Positions 24,151 to 32,850 of a DNA stretch of 64,000 nt are shown in pieces (within the stretch, counting starts at the first letter, position 1; each line of letters opens with the position of its first letter). Both the position numbers and the translations under genes were made by a program. Origin of the DNA: Fibrobacter sp. UWR3 (GTDB lineage Bacteria; Fibrobacterota; Fibrobacteria; Fibrobacterales; Fibrobacteraceae); NCBI RefSeq assembly GCF_900143055.1, contig NZ_FRCW01000011.1:1-64000 (forward strand), written 5' to 3'. The notes beneath the pieces are model-generated. The model did no database searches. It was not told the origin of the DNA and saw only the letters and a list, made by a program, of their open reading frames with translations.

Positions 24151-25599
24151 ATGACCAACAAGATCAAGCACATTACAGAACAACCGACCTACGAGCCGCG
24201 TACTGATAGCATTTACGTGGCGCTCCCGGGCGAACGTTACACCCCGTTTTCGCTCGGCAAGAAGCTCGGTGCGAAGGCCATCTTCGAATCGGCAAGTTTC
24301 TCGCATGGCCGTAGCCGCTACTCCACCTTGATGGTGGACGAAGGATTCCGTCTGCGCCAGAACGAGAAGGACGTGAGCATCATCATCGACGGCAAGGAAA
24401 GCACGTTCCTCAAGGAAGGCGAGGGTGACATTCTCGACGCCCTCACGCTGATCTCTGCCGAAAACACGGTGCCGCCCAACCAGATTCCTATTCCTTCTTC
24501 GGGCGTGGGCTACCTCGGTTATGAATTCTGTGCCCGTTGCGATACGATTCGCCTTGCCCCGCAGGTGGACGAACTCAACATTCCCGAAGCGGAATTTTTG
24601 GTGGGCCACATCTACATCGTGTTCGACCACTTTACCGAAAAGCTTCACTTGTTCGCCCTGAACTACGAAGAACACCAGATTGACCTGAAGGCGGCCATCG
24701 AGAACGTGAAAACTCGCCTCGCGGATTTGGACTTCAGTTACCTCGCTCCCGAACCGCAGTACGGCAAGGGCATTACGATGACCGACCTGGAACAGTCCCG
24801 CAAGGAATACGTGGAAAAGGTCGAAGCCCTGCAGAAGCACATTGTCGCCGGCAACATCGTGCAGGCCGTGCCTTCGCGCCGCATCCAGTTTGCAAGCGAC
24901 ATCGCGGCGCTGGATATTTACCGCAGGCTCCGCACGGTTAACCCGTCTCCGTACATGTTCTTCCTCGATTACGGCACGCACCAGTTTATTGGTGCCTCGC
25001 CCGAAAGCCTCGTGCGTGTGCGTGAAGGCATTGCAACGATTCACCCGATTGCAGGTACCCGCCGCCGCGGTAAGGACGACGCAGAAGACGAAGCCCTGAT
25101 GAAGAACCTGAAGGGCGACCCGAAGGAACGCGCCGAACACCTGATGCTCGTGGACTTGGCCCGTAACGACCTGGGCCGCGTCTGCGAAGCGGGTACGGTG
25201 GAAACCACCAAGTACATGGAATGCGAAAAGTTCAGCCACGTGATTCACCTGGTCTCTGACGTGCAGGGCCGTGTGGCGAAGAACAAGAAGGCCATCGAAG
25301 TGCTGCGCTCCAGTTTTCCGGCTGGTACGGTGAGCGGTGCCCCGAAAATCAGCGCGATTGAAATCCTTTCTGGCCTCGAGAAGGTCAAGCGCCGCTTCTA
25401 CGCAGGTGCGGTTGGCTATATGGAATCCGACGGCGACTTGGATTTCTGCATCGCCATCCGTTGCTGCCTCAAGCAGGGCAAGACCATCAGCTTGCAGGCC
25501 GGTGGCGGCATTGTCGCGGCATCTAACGCCGACCGCGAATTCGAAGAAACGAACGAAAAGCTCGGAGCAATCAGAGCCGTGCTCGAAGGAGAAAACTAA
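24151..25599 (+). CDS. trpE: Anthranilate synthase component I
   Basis: The 482-residue chorismate-utilizing enzyme joins chorismate and ammonia to anthranilate. It shows the IAGTRRRGKDD motif, the LVDLARNDLGRVC segment, FPAGTVSGAPK and the C-terminal QAGGGIVAASNADREFEET. Near the N-terminus FESASFSHGRSRYS corresponds to the ES...RYS tryptophan-binding site of feedback-inhibited TrpE. The ATG at 24151 has AGAGGA eight bases upstream; the frame extends 25 codons further up into trpA, which is not coding. It works with the glutaminase domain of TrpGD. Confidence 0.96.
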   Translation: MTNKIKHITEQPTYEPRTDSIYVALPGERYTPFSLGKKLGAKAIFESASFSHGRSRYSTLMVDEGFRLRQNEKDVSIIIDGKESTFLKEGEGDILDALTLISAENTVPPNQIPIPSSGVGYLGYEFCARCDTIRLAPQVDELNIPEAEFLVGHIYIVFDHFTEKLHLFALNYEEHQIDLKAAIENVKTRLADLDFSYLAPEPQYGKGITMTDLEQSRKEYVEKVEALQKHIVAGNIVQAVPSRRIQFASDIAALDIYRRLRTVNPSPYMFFLDYGTHQFIGASPESLVRVREGIATIHPIAGTRRRGKDDAEDEALMKNLKGDPKERAEHLMLVDLARNDLGRVCEAGTVETTKYMECEKFSHVIHLVSDVQGRVAKNKKAIEVLRSSFPAGTVSGAPKISAIEILSGLEKVKRRFYAGAVGYMESDGDLDFCIAIRCCLKQGKTISLQAGGGIVAASNADREFEETNEKLGAIRAVLEGEN

Positions 25600-25600
25600 G

Positions 25601-27196
25601 ATGATCATCATTATCGACAACTACGACTCTTTTACTTACAACGTCTATCAGGCGCTTGCAAAAATAACTAACGAAGAAATCCGCGTGCTCCGTAGCCGCG
25701 AATGCACCATCGCCGACATCGAAAAACTGAACCCGAGCCGCCTTATTGTGAGCCCGGGCCCGGGCCGCCCCGAAGACGCCGGCATATCCGTGGAAGCCAT
25801 CAAGCACTTTGCGGGCAAACTCCCGATTCTCGGCGTTTGCCTCGGCCACCAGGCCATCGGTTACGCTTTCGGCGCAAAGATTGTGCAGGCCAAGTTCATC
25901 AAGCACGGCATCGCCGAAGAAATCGACCTGGACGGCAAGGGACTCTTCCGCACCATCGGCAAGAAGAACATCTTCACGCGTTACCACAGCCTGGTCGTTG
26001 ACGAAGCGACGCTCTCTCCGGATTTCGAAGTGACCGCGCGTGCTACCGACGGCGATATCATGGGCATTCGCCACAAGACGCTCCCGATTGAAGGCGTGCA
26101 GTTCCACCCGGAATCTATTGCCAGCGGCCGCGCCGACGAATTCTTCAAGGCGTTCCTCAACTACCGTCGCGAACCGCTTGACGTGCGCGGAATCTTGAAC
26201 ACGCTTACCGAAGGCAAGGACTTGAGCCGCGAAACCGCCGAAATGTTCATGGAAGACTTGACCGACGGCATCATGGACGAACGCCAGATGGCTGCTATCC
26301 TTACCGCACTTTCCAGCAAGGGCCCTGTTGCCGACGAAATCGCTGGCTGCGCGAAGGTACTCAGCAGCAAGAAGCGCAAGTTCCCTTACAGTGGCGACGA
26401 ACTCACCGACATCGTGGGTACCGGTGGCGACGGCAAGGGAAGCTTCAACGTGAGCTCGCTCTCCGGCCTGATTGCTGCCAGCTGTGGCGCAAAGATTGCT
26501 AAGCACGGCAACCGCGCGGTTTCCAGTAAGTCCGGCGCCGCCGACTTCTATACGGCCGCAGGCTTCAAGCTGGACATGGTTCCCGAAAAGGCAGCCTCCG
26601 TCATCGACAAGACGAACTTCGTGTTCCTCATGGCGCCTGTTTACCACAGTGCCATGCGCTTTGCGGGCCCGGTTCGCGGCGTTCTCGGCGTGAAGACCAT
26701 CATGAACCTGCTCGGCCCCCTCACGAACCCGGCCGAAGCCAAGTACCTGATGCTCGGTGTCTATAGCACGACCGTGCTGGAACCGTTCACCAAGGCGGCG
26801 AAGGCCCTCGGCGCGAAGCGCGTGATGGTCGCCATCAGTGACGACGGCTACGACGAAATTTCGCCCTGCGTGCCGACGACCATCGCCGAAATCCTGGAAG
26901 ATGGCGAGTACAAGACTTACCGCATCGACCCCAAGGACTTCGGCATCCCCTCCGTGGATCCCGAAGACCTCGCCGGCGGTACGGGAGTCGACAACTTCAA
27001 CCTCGCTCTCGACGTGCTGAACGGCAAGGGCCGCCCGGGCATTAAGTACGCCTGCGCCCTGAACGCCGGTGCCGCCCTCTACATCAGCAAGAAGGCAGCC
27101 AGCATCAAGGAAGGCTTCGACAAGGCCATGAAGGCGATGGAAGACGGCTCCGTTCTGAAGAAAATCGAGGAAGTCAAGGCTGCAACGAATTCGTAA
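25601..27196 (+). CDS. trpGD: Anthranilate synthase glutaminase / anthranilate phosphoribosyltransferase fusion
   Basis: The 531-residue fusion has an N-terminal class I glutamine amidotransferase with nucleophile motif GVCLGHQAIGYAFG (near 79) and GVQFHPES. It is followed by the TrpD domain with VGTGGDGKGSFNVSS (near 272) and KHGNRAVSSKSGAADF. The length and domain order equal E. coli TrpGD. It gives TrpE its ammonia and performs the next step with PRPP. The ATG overlaps the trpE end region (AAACTAAGATG), so translation is coupled; AAGGAG lies just upstream. Last gene of the trp operon. Confidence 0.96.
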   Translation: MIIIIDNYDSFTYNVYQALAKITNEEIRVLRSRECTIADIEKLNPSRLIVSPGPGRPEDAGISVEAIKHFAGKLPILGVCLGHQAIGYAFGAKIVQAKFIKHGIAEEIDLDGKGLFRTIGKKNIFTRYHSLVVDEATLSPDFEVTARATDGDIMGIRHKTLPIEGVQFHPESIASGRADEFFKAFLNYRREPLDVRGILNTLTEGKDLSRETAEMFMEDLTDGIMDERQMAAILTALSSKGPVADEIAGCAKVLSSKKRKFPYSGDELTDIVGTGGDGKGSFNVSSLSGLIAASCGAKIAKHGNRAVSSKSGAADFYTAAGFKLDMVPEKAASVIDKTNFVFLMAPVYHSAMRFAGPVRGVLGVKTIMNLLGPLTNPAEAKYLMLGVYSTTVLEPFTKAAKALGAKRVMVAISDDGYDEISPCVPTTIAEILEDGEYKTYRIDPKDFGIPSVDPEDLAGGTGVDNFNLALDVLNGKGRPGIKYACALNAGAALYISKKAASIKEGFDKAMKAMEDGSVLKKIEEVKAATNS

Positions 27197-27204
27197 AGGA
27201 GATG

Positions 27205-27275
27205 GGTTATAGGAAAAACCTATAACCTACGCCATATAAAAAGTATTGGACGCCCAGAAACGGGCGTTCTATATT
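27205..27275 (+). terminator. Two hairpins after the trp operon, overlapping a candidate cytX promoter
   Basis: GGTTATAGG-AAAAA-CCTATAACC (27205-27227) is a perfect 9-bp hairpin without a T-run. ACGCCC-AGAAAC-GGGCGT (27250-27267) follows, with TCTATATTT behind it. The TATATT at 27270-27275, with TTGGAC 18 bp upstream, could also serve as the -10 of the next operon. I searched for a TPP riboswitch here and saw none. Confidence 0.45.
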
Positions 27276-27310
27276 TGCGCACAAATTTGTTAGAAGATAG
27301 GGAAAAAATT

Positions 27311-28546
27311 ATGGAAAAACGCACAAGTCTATTCACCAATGCCGTCATCTGGTTCGGCGTCGCAGTTTCCGTTTCCGAAATTGAGGCGGGTATAGAAATC
27401 GGTGCCGAGGCTGCTCCGGGTTCCCTGTGGTTGCCTCTGGTTCTCGGGCATATCGTCGGCGGAATTTTCCTGTTCTTCGTGGGGCTTATCGGCGCCCGCA
27501 TCCGGGTGAACGCGATGGAAACGACAGCCTCTGTCTACGGGACATACGGCTCCAAGTTCTTTGCGTCGCTGAACCTTTTCCAGCTGGTGGCGTGGATTGC
27601 GGTCTTGAACGCGCAGGGCGCCTCCGTGCTCGCGGGCCTGGACCTTCCGATTTCGTTCCCGTTGACCTGCGTGCTGCTTGCGGTGCTTATCGCGCTCTGG
27701 GTTTTCGTGGGTCTGCGTCGCTTCGCGAAGGTCACTACCGTCGTGATGGCGGTGCTCGCCGTCTTGCTTGCTGCCTTGACGGTTAAGTTGTTCGGAACGG
27801 GCTCGATTTCTGCCGGGGCATCCTCTTCGGGTGCGGATTCCGCGGGCCACGCCCTCGGTTTCTGGAACATCTTTGAAATATCTATGGCCCTGCCTCTCTC
27901 GTGGTTGCCCGTGATTTCGGACTACACGAAGGATGTGGAAAAGCCGGTGCGCGCTACGGCGGTTTCTGCCATCGCTTACTCCATCGCCAGTTTCTGGATG
28001 TATTTCATCGGGCTTGAAATCGCAAGTGCCGGTGTGGGCAACGACATCGCGAAGGCGATTCTCCTTGCGGGTCTCGGAATCCCGGGCATCGTTATCGTTG
28101 TGCTCTCTACCGTCACGACGAACTTCCTTGCGGCAAATTCCGCGGGCGAATCGGCGAAGGCGATTGTGCGCAGGCTGAACCCGAAAATCACGGGCGTCGT
28201 GGTGAGCGCCATCAGTGCACTCCTCGCGATTTCGGGAATCATGGACCACTACATCAGCTTCCTCTACCTCATCGCTTCGGTCTTTGCACCGATGGCCGCC
28301 GTTCTTCTGGTGTCGTTCTACTTCGGGAAGGCCGGCGCAGTTCATACCGGCGAAGAAACTGCCCGCGAAGAAATTGCCTGCGCATCCGGCAAGGCGTTCT
28401 GGATTTGGAACCTTTTCGCGTGGCTTGCGGGCTTTGTCGTGTACCAGGTCGCCGTGCGCTTGGATTCCGTGCCGCTCGGTCCCACGCTTCTCGCTGTCAT
28501 CGTATCGGCGGCTCTTGCCTACGCTCGCGTGCTTGTGAAGCGGTAG
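27311..28546 (+). CDS. cytX: NCS1-family permease, CytX-like (hydroxymethylpyrimidine uptake)
   Basis: The 411-residue protein has about 12 hydrophobic segments and the CytX/NCS1 N-terminus (FTNAVIWFGVAVSVSEIEAG), with WLPVISDYTKD in the middle. CytX transporters import the thiamine pyrimidine precursor HMP, and the following kinase and thiS/thiF genes support that role. ATG 27311 follows TAGGG at 8 bases; the longer frame begins with a TTG inside the promoter. It heads a five-gene plus-strand run. The substrate is inferred from family and context. Confidence 0.75.
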   Translation: MEKRTSLFTNAVIWFGVAVSVSEIEAGIEIGAEAAPGSLWLPLVLGHIVGGIFLFFVGLIGARIRVNAMETTASVYGTYGSKFFASLNLFQLVAWIAVLNAQGASVLAGLDLPISFPLTCVLLAVLIALWVFVGLRRFAKVTTVVMAVLAVLLAALTVKLFGTGSISAGASSSGADSAGHALGFWNIFEISMALPLSWLPVISDYTKDVEKPVRATAVSAIAYSIASFWMYFIGLEIASAGVGNDIAKAILLAGLGIPGIVIVVLSTVTTNFLAANSAGESAKAIVRRLNPKITGVVVSAISALLAISGIMDHYISFLYLIASVFAPMAAVLLVSFYFGKAGAVHTGEETAREEIACASGKAFWIWNLFAWLAGFVVYQVAVRLDSVPLGPTLLAVIVSAALAYARVLVKR

Positions 28547-28552
28547 ATTCTG

Positions 28553-28590
28553 TCACTCCACTGCGTTCCGCTCCAGAATGACTTCGCTTT
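28553..28590. repeat. Dispersed intergenic repeat
   Basis: TGTCACTCCACTGCGTTCCGC followed by TCCAGAATGAC lies between cytX and the kinase gene. It belongs to the same general class of TGTCAT...GAATGAC repeats seen inside trpCF. Confidence 0.45.
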
Positions 28591-28612
28591 AATTTCTAAA
28601 TTATAGCCTGCT

Positions 28613-29443
28613 ATGCCACAGAAAAAGATTGCGTTGATCAATGACATCACTGGTTTCGGTCGCTGTTCTGTTGCCGTCATGGCGCCAGTCGTTTCGGCCA
28701 TGAAAATTCAGGCCGTTGCCGTGCCGACTGCAATCCTTTCGACGCATACGCAGTTCCCCAAGTATTTTTTCGACGATTACACTTCCAAGATGCGCGACTA
28801 TATCCAGACCTATAAGGATTTGGACATGTCGTTCGATGCAATCGCTACGGGATTCCTGGGTTCTGAAGAACAGGTCGATATTGTTGTCGATTTTATAAAG
28901 ACCTTCAAGAAGCAGGGCGTGTTTACGCTGGTCGACCCGGTGATGGGCGACTACGGCAGGCTTTACACCACCTACACTCCGGAACTTTGCGAAAAGATGC
29001 GCGCGCTCGTGCATTACGCCGACATACTCACGCCGAACCTCACGGAACTTTGCTCCCTGATGGGCGTTGATTATCGCGATGGAAAATTCAGCGCCGATGA
29101 ACTGGAAGGCTTGTGCCGAAATTTGAGCGAACGTGGCCCCGAACATATCGTGGTGACGGGAATCCATTACAGCGATAAGCAGATTATGAACTACGTGTAC
29201 AGCCGCGGCAGTGCGCCCCGCACTATCATGGTGGACCGCATCGGCCGTGACCGGAGCGGGACCGGCGACGTGATAAGCGCTGTGATTGCGGGTATGTACC
29301 TGAATGGGCATGGATTCTATGAATCGGTACTGCGCGCTACGGAATTTGCGTCCAAGTGCATTGAGTATTGTGAACAAAATAACGTTCCCGATCACTGGGG
29401 CCTGAGCGTCGAGATGTTCCTTCGCGACCTCATAGAAGATTAA
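28613..29443 (+). CDS. Pyridoxamine/pyridoxal kinase-like (PdxK/ThiD superfamily)
   Basis: The 276-residue protein starts with INDITGFGRCSVA and has the DPVMGD motif near residue 105-110, LTPNLTELCSLMG, and the catalytic GTGDVISAVIAG near 220. These are ribokinase-fold signatures of the PdxK/PdxY group. Close relatives are annotated as pyridoxamine kinases, but some members phosphorylate hydroxymethylpyrimidine. Beside CytX and ThiS/ThiF, an HMP or HMP-phosphate kinase role is plausible; substrate choice cannot be read from sequence. Confidence 0.85.
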   Translation: MPQKKIALINDITGFGRCSVAVMAPVVSAMKIQAVAVPTAILSTHTQFPKYFFDDYTSKMRDYIQTYKDLDMSFDAIATGFLGSEEQVDIVVDFIKTFKKQGVFTLVDPVMGDYGRLYTTYTPELCEKMRALVHYADILTPNLTELCSLMGVDYRDGKFSADELEGLCRNLSERGPEHIVVTGIHYSDKQIMNYVYSRGSAPRTIMVDRIGRDRSGTGDVISAVIAGMYLNGHGFYESVLRATEFASKCIEYCEQNNVPDHWGLSVEMFLRDLIED

Positions 29444-29454
29444 AGGGGGACTGA

Positions 29455-30114
29455 ATGATAGTATATACGGTTACAGGAAAAGTCGGCCAGGCCGGCTATT
29501 TGGATATCGCGAACAGCGGCGACATTGCGGGCAAGAACATCTATGTGAACATGACGAACCGCTGCCCGTGCAGTTGCGTGTTTTGCCTGCGCCAGACCAA
29601 GAAGATGATGGAAGGCAATTCGCTCTGGCTCAAGGAAGGTGAACCGAGTGTAGATAAAGTAATGGACCTGTTCGCGCCCTACGACCTTTCCGTTATCAAC
29701 GACCTGGTTTTTTGCGGGTTCGGCGAACCGCTTGAACGCCTGCACGACGTGTGCGAGGTGATTGACCGGCTCAAGGCGAAGTACCCGAAGCTCAAGGTGC
29801 GCGTGAATACGAACGGCCTTGCAAATTTGATTCACGGCAGGGATATTACGCCCGAACTCGAAGGTCGCTTCGACACGGTATCCATTTCGCTGAACGCCCC
29901 CAATGCCGAGGAATTCCTGGCACTCACGCGCTCCAAGTTCGGCATACAGTCGTTCGATGCCATCAAGGAATTTGCGGTGCTCGCGAAGGCTCACGTGAAG
30001 AACGTGGTTATGACGGTGGTCGAGAAGGTAATGCCCGAAGAAAAGATTGAAGCCTGCCGCAAGATTTGCGAAGAGCTTGGCGTTACGCTTCGCGTGCGTC
30101 CGTTCGAGGAATAG
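29455..30114 (+). CDS. Radical SAM protein, TatD-linked type (TIGR04038-like)
   Basis: The 219-residue protein carries the 4Fe-4S motif CPCSCVFCLRQ (near 38-47, CxxxCxxC) after NIYVNMTNR, followed by VFCGFGEPLERL (the GGEP-like SAM site) and VRVNTNGLAN. This is the minimal radical SAM barrel with no C-terminal auxiliary cluster. Similar proteins are usually encoded next to TatD nucleases and have no established reaction. Here the gene sits between the kinase and thiS, with AGGGGGA before ATG 29455, so it may take part in thiamine or another cofactor pathway; that is inference. Confidence 0.8.
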   Translation: MIVYTVTGKVGQAGYLDIANSGDIAGKNIYVNMTNRCPCSCVFCLRQTKKMMEGNSLWLKEGEPSVDKVMDLFAPYDLSVINDLVFCGFGEPLERLHDVCEVIDRLKAKYPKLKVRVNTNGLANLIHGRDITPELEGRFDTVSISLNAPNAEEFLALTRSKFGIQSFDAIKEFAVLAKAHVKNVVMTVVEKVMPEEKIEACRKICEELGVTLRVRPFEE

Positions 30115-30117
30115 TCT

Positions 30118-30312
30118 ATGCTTAAAATTAACGGTGAAAATGTAGACGCAGCCGGAAAGACGCTTGTCCAGTACCTTGCCGAGGCGGGTTACAACCAGGT
30201 GCGCATCGCTGTCGAGCGGAACGGGGAAATCGTTCCAAAGGCCAAGTACGGCGAGACGGTGCTTGCGGAAGGCGACTGCGTCGAAGTCGTGAACTTTGTA
30301 GGTGGCGGGTAA
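30118..30312 (+). CDS. thiS: Sulfur carrier protein ThiS
   Basis: The 64-residue ubiquitin-like protein ends in VGGG, the C-terminal Gly-Gly tail that is adenylated and thiocarboxylated to donate sulfur to the thiazole of thiamine. Length and the beta-grasp pattern (MLKINGENVD, EGDCVEVVNFVGGG) match the family. It starts three bases after the radical SAM stop and is followed by thiF. Confidence 0.92.
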   Translation: MLKINGENVDAAGKTLVQYLAEAGYNQVRIAVERNGEIVPKAKYGETVLAEGDCVEVVNFVGGG

Positions 30313-30313
30313 C

Positions 30314-30961
30314 ATGGACTGCCATCCGGTTCCATCGCGCGAAGAAATCCTTGCCGCCCTCGAAAAGAAGCAGGGGAGCGTTGCGACTGCAAAACTGCAG
30401 GCGGCGACGGTCGCTATTTGCGGGCTCGGCGGGCTCGGCTCGAATATCGCTATCTCGCTCGCGCGTTCCGGAATCGGGAAACTCATCCTGATTGATTTCG
30501 ATACGGTCGATATCACGAACCTGCATCGCCAGCAGTACAAGGCCTCCCAGGTGGGGCTCCCGAAGGCGGAGGCACTTCTTGCGAACCTGAAGGAAGTTGC
30601 GCCCTATGTCCGGTACGAGGTTCATAACGAGAAGGTGACTGCCGAAAATGCGGTGCGCCTGCTTGAAGATGCCGACGTCGTGTGTGAGGCGTTCGACAGG
30701 GCCGACGCGAAGGCGATGCTTGTGGATGTTGTCCTGGAACAGTTCCCGCAGAAGACGCTTGTCGCTGCGAGTGGCATGGCGGGTTTTGGCAGCGGGAACG
30801 CGATTCGCACCCGCAAGGTAACGGGGCGCTTCTACCTCTGCGGCGACGGCAAGAGCGACGTGGACCAGGATATCGGACTCACCGCCCCCCGCGTGATGCT
30901 CTGCGCCGCACACCAGGCCCTGACTGTCATCCGGCTTATTCTTGGCGAAAAAGACGCCTAG
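30314..30961 (+). CDS. thiF: ThiS adenylyltransferase ThiF
   Basis: The 215-residue E1-like enzyme has the nucleotide-binding GLGGLGSNIAISLARSG loop, LIDFDTVDITNLHRQQY with the conserved NLHRQQ, and EAFDRADAKAML. It activates the ThiS C-terminus. The zinc-binding CxxC pairs of longer ThiF/MoeB proteins are absent, as in the shorter ThiF group. The ATG at 30314 lies one base after the thiS stop; an in-frame GTG at 30302 overlaps thiS and is less likely. thiG, thiH and thiC are not in the window. Confidence 0.9.
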   Translation: MDCHPVPSREEILAALEKKQGSVATAKLQAATVAICGLGGLGSNIAISLARSGIGKLILIDFDTVDITNLHRQQYKASQVGLPKAEALLANLKEVAPYVRYEVHNEKVTAENAVRLLEDADVVCEAFDRADAKAMLVDVVLEQFPQKTLVAASGMAGFGSGNAIRTRKVTGRFYLCGDGKSDVDQDIGLTAPRVMLCAAHQALTVIRLILGEKDA

Positions 30962-31084
30962 ACGGCAAAATGCGGTTTATAACCACTTGCCAAATATATA
31001 GTTTTAATCTATATTTATTCCTACTAATTCAATAGGAAAACAAAAAAACAAGCGCGTTATAAAACAAAAGTAAGCCCGCAACAA

Positions 31085-31136
31085 ACACCCCGCGCCCCGA
31101 ATAACCATTAACCAATGACCAACAACTAACAACCAG
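31085..31136. repeat. AATGACC-type heptamer tract before the LysR gene
   Basis: CCATTAACCAATGACCAACAACTAACAACC is a degenerate run of 7-base units like those near 44520 and 45420. It fills the space directly upstream of the start codon. The rest of 30962-31084 is AT-rich with no gene seen. Confidence 0.5.
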
Positions 31137-31141
31137 GTTTT

Positions 31142-32068
31142 ATGACTCTCCAGCAACTCCGTTACGCCATCGGCATCGCAGAAACCGGCTCCTTCAACAA
31201 GGCTGCCGAGAAACTCTACATTTCGCAGCCTTCGCTCACGGCCGCCATCCGCGACCTGGAAGACGAACTGAATATCCTCATATTCAACCGCACGAGCCGC
31301 GGTGTCAAGCTCACGAGCGAGGGCGAGGACTTCATCTCGTATGCGCGGGAACTCTACCACCATTATGAAACCGTGCTCGAGAAGTACGGCAAGATTGGCA
31401 AGCGCAAGAAGAAGTTCGGCGTGTCTACACAGCATTACTCCTTCGCTGTCAAGAGCTTCGTCGAGACTGTTAAGTTGTTTGATACCGAGAAATACGAGTT
31501 CGCCATCCGCGAAACCCGCACCAAGGAAGTCATCGAGGACGTGGCATCGTTCAAGAGCGATATCGGAATCCTGTACCTGAGCGACTTCAACCGCAAGATT
31601 ATCACGAACCTGCTGAACGCCCGCGACCTCGCGTTCCACAAGCTTATCGACTGCAAGGCGTATGTTTATCTGTGGAAGGGGCACCCGCTTGCGAAAAACA
31701 AGTTCATTACGCTCGACGAACTTGCGGAATACCCGTGCCTCTCCTTTGAACAGGGTGACAACAGTTCGTTCTACTTTGCCGAAGAGATTTTAAGTACAAA
31801 CGAATACAAGCGCACCATCAAGGCGAACGACCGCGCCACCATGCTGAACCTGATGATTGGCCTCAATGGCTACACGCTCTGCTCCGGCATCATCTGCGAG
31901 GAACTGAACGGTTCCGACTACCTGGCCGTGCCTTTCAAGGACAAGAGCGAGGAATCGCGCCGCGTCATGGAAATCGGCTACATCGCGAAGCGCAACATGC
32001 TGCTTGGCCTGGTGGGCGAGCGCTACGTCGAGGAACTGCAGCGCTACCTCGCGACTTGCTCGTCGTAA
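31142..32068 (+). CDS. LysR-family transcriptional regulator
   Basis: The 308-residue protein has the LysR winged helix-turn-helix (MTLQQLRYAIGIAETGSFNKAAEKLYISQPSLTAAI) and a periplasmic-binding-like effector domain. The effector is unknown. The gene is single, with its own bidirectional terminator, and has no divergently transcribed neighbour of the usual LysR kind, since the thi operon upstream points the same way. It could control the thi genes or a distant target. The start is fixed by the conserved first residues. Confidence 0.92.
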   Translation: MTLQQLRYAIGIAETGSFNKAAEKLYISQPSLTAAIRDLEDELNILIFNRTSRGVKLTSEGEDFISYARELYHHYETVLEKYGKIGKRKKKFGVSTQHYSFAVKSFVETVKLFDTEKYEFAIRETRTKEVIEDVASFKSDIGILYLSDFNRKIITNLLNARDLAFHKLIDCKAYVYLWKGHPLAKNKFITLDELAEYPCLSFEQGDNSSFYFAEEILSTNEYKRTIKANDRATMLNLMIGLNGYTLCSGIICEELNGSDYLAVPFKDKSEESRRVMEIGYIAKRNMLLGLVGERYVEELQRYLATCSS

Positions 32069-32130
32069 GTGTTCTGTTCTTCGTAGCAACTAAAATCTTG
32101 AAAAGGAAAACTCGTTTAAAAAAAAGAAAG

Positions 32131-32154
32131 CCCCGCTCGTGTGAGCGGGGTTTT
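32131..32154. terminator. Bidirectional terminator between LysR gene and tRNA-Cys
   Basis: CCCCGCTC (32131-32138) pairs with GAGCGGGG (32143-32150). TTTT follows on the plus strand, and on the minus strand the complement of AAAAAAAAGAAAG supplies a long T-run, so it can end both the LysR transcript and the tRNA transcript. Confidence 0.8.
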
Positions 32155-32158
32155 CAAG

Positions 32159-32231
32159 AGGCAACGATCAGACTCGAACTGATGAATAAGGCTTTTGCAG
32201 AGCCGCCCCTTACCAACTTGGGTACGTCGCC
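32159..32231 (-). tRNA. tRNA-Cys (GCA)
   Basis: On the minus strand the 73-nt sequence folds into a cloverleaf: acceptor GGCGACG/CGTTGCC, D-arm CCC-AAGTTGGTAA-GGG, anticodon loop CTGCAAA with anticodon GCA, T-arm ATCAG-TTCGAGT-CTGAT and discriminator T, which is the expected base for Cys. The 3' CCA is not encoded. Confidence 0.93.
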
Positions 32232-32304
32232 GATGTGAGCGCTAATATAGATAATGATTGCACTTTTGCCAAGAGCAAATGGGCAAAAAAACTAATTTTT
32301 GAGC

Positions 32305-32850
32305 ATGTTCGGTGCGTTTGGCGTTGATTTTGCGGCATTTGTGTGCAGGCTCTGGATAAAAAGCCTGCGGGTCCGCGTCCATGCGCCGGAAGGCTACGGG
32401 CCGGGTATTCTCGGGGTCTGGCACCGCGACCTGCTCGCCTGCGGTGCGGCTTTCCGCGGAATGGGGGTGCACGCGCTTGTCTCGGAATCGCATGACGGGG
32501 AATTCCTTGCCCGCACGCTCACGCGCCTCGGGTACACCGTCACCCGCGGGTCCGACACGCGCGGTTCGCTGAACGTGCGCCACCTGCTAAAAACGCTCCG
32601 TTCGGGCGGATTTGTGGGCATGGCGCTCGATGGCCCCCGCGGTCCGGCACTCGAAGTCAAACCCGGTTCCCCATGGCTCTCGAAGGCTTCGGGCCGGCCT
32701 CTCTGGCAGGTCGACGCCCGCTACGGGGCGCATTTTACGCTCCATACCTGGGATAATTTTGTAGTTCCGCTCCCGATGTCATCTATTGACATCGAAATTA
32801 AGTATTTTTGCATTGAAAATTCAGAAAATAGAAAGGAGGTTCAGCCGTGA
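32305..32850 (+). CDS. DUF374 lysophospholipid acyltransferase family protein
   Basis: The 181-residue protein shows ILGVWHRDLLACGAAFRG (the H...D acyltransferase motif), LVSESHDGEFLARTLTRLGY, TRGSDTRGS and FVGMALDGPRGP. This combination is the DUF374 family of lipid A or phospholipid acyltransferases acting at the inner membrane. Start ATG 32305 has no clear ribosome binding site; a TTG two codons earlier is possible. The stop overlaps the GTG start of the exonuclease gene (GTGA), so the two are translationally coupled. Confidence 0.83.
   Translation: MFGAFGVDFAAFVCRLWIKSLRVRVHAPEGYGPGILGVWHRDLLACGAAFRGMGVHALVSESHDGEFLARTLTRLGYTVTRGSDTRGSLNVRHLLKTLRSGGFVGMALDGPRGPALEVKPGSPWLSKASGRPLWQVDARYGAHFTLHTWDNFVVPLPMSSIDIEIKYFCIENSENRKEVQP

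Noticed and set aside
27197-27310. TPP riboswitch before the thiamine operon
   Set aside because: The region is only ~114 bp and I see no CTGAGA-type core or P1 stem; hairpins present do not fit the THI element.
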